Shown here: in pieces, positions 62,591 to 64,000 of the stretch | Position numbering within the stretch: the stretch's first letter is position 1 | Layout of the letters: each line of letters opens with the position of its first letter | From: an uncultured Lachnospiraceae bacterium | GTDB lineage: Bacteria; Bacillota; Clostridia; Lachnospirales; Lachnospiraceae | Assembly: GCA_910584845.1 (NCBI GenBank) | Contig: CAJUDH010000003.1 | Coordinates: forward strand, 1-64,000 | DNA length: 64,000 nt | Direction: 5' to 3' | Translations under genes and position numbers: made by a program | The notes under the pieces: model-generated | The model's database searches: none | Told to the model about the DNA's origin: nothing | The model's input: the letters and a program-made list of their open reading frames with translations, nothing else

Positions 62591-63530
62591 TTACGGATAC
62601 AGAAAATAGGCGGAGCACAGGGCAATTTGCATAACCGTAGAGAGGGGGATGGCCAGCCCTACCTGAAACAGGGATGCCTCCGGCTGCTGGCTCATAAGGT
62701 AGGATACGGGGATCCGGATGGCAAATGCGCCCAGGATACCTGGAGCATAACAAAAGTGGTCCGGCCGCAGCCGTTAAAATATCCGATAAAACAAAACAGG
62801 AAGGATACCAGCAAGGTGTCAATGGCATAAGCCCGCAGATAGTCTGCCGCCGCCAGGATAACTTCTGGGTCTTTGGAAAAGGTACCGGTGAGGACAGCCC
62901 CATGGAAGAAGGAAATGTAAAACAGGATCAGGCCAACCCCAAAAGACACGGCCATACCATAGGCCATCCCCCGTTTGGCCCGGTCCATTTTCCGGGCACC
63001 GAAATTCTGCGCCACAAAGGCGGACATGGACTGGCTGAAGGCATCATCAAAATAAAGGTACATAGTTTTTCCGCCACCCCCACGCCTGCAAAGGCGGTAA
63101 CCCCAAGGCCATTGATGACGGCAAGGATCACCAGGAAAGAGACGCTGACCAAAAAGTCCTGAAGGGCGATCAGCAACCCTAAAGCCAAAGCTTTGCCGGT
63201 CAATGTTTTATGGAAACGTAAGTTGGCCCGGGAAAGATCAAAGGGCAACTGCCGCCTGCTTCCGTTTTTGCCCGATTTTCTGGCCTAACAGGATCGTAAT
63301 GCCCATAGCCAGGCCGGTTACAACCGAGGTGGCTGACCGCATAACCTGGCTTCCGGTGGAGACGGCGGAAACGTCCGCGGCAGAAGCGAACTGCCCTACA
63401 ATAAGAAGGTCCGTGCCGCCATACATGGCCTGGAGAAGCAAGGCGAGAAGTACAGGCGTGGCAAACGGGAGCAGCGGCTTTAAGATGGGCCCTTCGGTGA
63501 AAAGGAGGCCGGTTGTGTTTTGTGGCCCAT
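62591..63530 (-). pseudogene. Decayed MATE-family efflux transporter
   Basis: A multidrug/toxin exporter gene broken in several places. Reading on minus from ATG 63530, the expected N-terminus (TEGPILKPLLPFATPVLLAL) is out of frame with the start. MYGGTDLLIVGQFASAADVS follows up to QKRKQAAVAL. A deletion then removes about four helices and joins to DLSRANLRFHKTLTGKALAL. A frameshift near 63035 leads to SMSAFVAQNFGARK, and another near 62739 leads to GILGAFAIRIPVSYLM and the natural C-terminal stop at 62591. Ribosome site (TAGGAGGA), promoter and leader terminator remain. Decay therefore appears recent. Confidence 0.85.
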
Positions 63531-63548
63531 ATGGGTTCCTCCTAAGAT

Positions 63549-63591
63549 AAAAAAGGATAAGGCAGCAGACATTTTGTCCGCCATCTTATCC
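63549..63591 (-). terminator. Leader terminator upstream of the MATE pseudogene
   Basis: On minus, GGATAAG...CTTATCC encloses a second stem (GGCGGACA/TGTCTGCC, one mismatch), followed by TTTTTT. It lies between promoter and start codon, so it may be an attenuator or riboswitch expression platform. Confidence 0.65.
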
Positions 63592-63633
63592 GGCAAAATA
63601 CTTTTTGGTATATTCCCTCCGATGAATGAGGCG

Positions 63634-63662
63634 ATTATACCAGAGGACGGAAGAAATGTCAA
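63634..63662 (-). promoter_or_regulatory. Promoter of the MATE pseudogene
   Basis: On minus: TTGACA (63662-63657), 17-bp spacer, TATAAT (63639-63634), full consensus. Confidence 0.8.
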
Positions 63663-63715
63663 TGCCGGGATTTTATATCGGCAACAGCCTGAAACCACAA
63701 AAAACAAGATTACCC

Positions 63716-63744
63716 TTGCCAAACGAAAAGGGCTGTGCTATAGT
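63716..63744 (+). promoter_or_regulatory. Rightward promoter near the window end (first)
   Basis: TTGCCA (63716-63721), 17-bp spacer, TATAGT (63739-63744). Confidence 0.65.
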
Positions 63745-63749
63745 AAAAC

Positions 63750-63867
63750 TACTTGACGCAGACTTCTGATCTGCAAGGGGCAGCGTGGCTGCCGGTCGCG
63801 GCGCTTGTTAGGAAAGCGCATCTGGCGTTTCGCCGGAAATTACCCGACAATCCGTTTTTATTCATGC
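63750..63867 (+). ncRNA. Candidate small structured RNA
   Basis: Downstream of the first edge promoter, successive hairpins can be drawn: GCAGA/TCTGC, GGCAGC/GGCTGCC, GCGCTT/AAGCGC and GGCG/CGCC, ending in CCGTTTTTATTC. No known RNA family was recognised and no translated frame with a ribosome site was seen. Confidence 0.3.
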
Positions 63868-63890
63868 TCATATTCTTTTTTACAATTTCA

Positions 63891-63919
63891 ATGACAAAGC
63901 CGGCAAGATTCGTTATAAT
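63891..63919 (+). promoter_or_regulatory. Rightward promoter near the window end (second)
   Basis: ATGACA (63891-63896), 17-bp spacer, TATAAT (63914-63919). It drives something that starts near 63927 and continues past the window. Confidence 0.75.
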
Positions 63920-64000
63920 AGACAAGGACTATTACATTACGTTGCTACGGGGCTTCCCGTGGCTGTACGGCAGGCGCCGCAGCGGGTGCCCCTAAAAGCC

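Noticed and set aside
63753..63995. 80-residue open frame at the right edge
   Set aside because: It starts with a non-ATG codon without a ribosome site, crosses a strong promoter, and has no protein-like pattern.
1..64000. CRISPR arrays, rRNA or tRNA genes, prophage or transposase genes
   Set aside because: None was recognised on either strand. Repeats seen were too few or too short for a CRISPR array, and no integrase, capsid or transposase protein was found.

Overview
The window looks like a chromosomal segment of a fairly GC-rich Clostridia member, most likely a Lachnospiraceae relative. The reasons are strong AGGAGG-type ribosome sites, TTGACA-17-TATAAT promoters, the dusB-greA-lysS order, TAXI-type TRAP genes, the small families DUF6145, DUF3793 and DUF4391, and a glucuronate isomerase/altronate dehydratase route. 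No rRNA, tRNA, CRISPR array or transposase gene was recognised.

Layout. 0.1-9.2 kb (mostly minus strand): housekeeping genes lysS, greA, dusB, a DUF6145 gene, ATP-type pfkA, dnaE and a GNAT acetyltransferase. 9.7-16.1 kb (plus): a transaldolase-like aldolase, an orphan lipoprotein, and a TAXI TRAP transporter (binding protein, DUF1850 protein, fused permease). 16.3-25.3 kb: an M20 peptidase facing a MarR regulator, then a five-gene peptide-type ABC transporter operon ending in a DMT permease. Shared palindromes suggest that the MarR protein controls both sides. 25.3-28.0 kb: a hemerythrin-domain protein, a 49-residue membrane peptide, an MIF-like protein and a DUF4391 protein.

28.5-46.5 kb holds the most striking part, an ~18 kb Ter-type stress island read in one direction. 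It contains a TerY/PP2C/kinase signalling triad, a Ca2+-type P-ATPase, three canonical TerD proteins, a TerA-like protein, an AIM24-family protein, a TerD domain fused to an unknown N-terminal domain, a phosphoribosyltransferase/StiP-PELOTA/HAD enzyme set, and an 1,146-residue protein that joins a Clp-like N domain and Clp-type AAA+ module to a complete FtsH-type AAA+/M41 zinc protease with no membrane anchor. The presumed promoter has its -10 box inside a perfect inverted repeat. A terminator and a MITE-like element lie in the middle. A TtcA-like PP-loop gene follows 15 bp after the fusion gene.

47.6-52.7 kb: an ABC-F ATPase, an L,D-transpeptidase and a YARHG lipoprotein. 53.0-61.5 kb: a hexuronate-catabolism region (uxaC and a LacI regulator on minus; uxaA, an IclR regulator, KDPG/KDG aldolase, KDG kinase and a PPi-type phosphofructokinase on plus) with readable LacI and IclR operators; tagaturonate reductase is absent. 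61.8-64 kb: a DUF3793 gene behind an iron-box-like palindrome, a decayed MATE gene that keeps its promoter and leader terminator, and two strong promoters at the right edge that may drive small RNAs or genes beyond the window.
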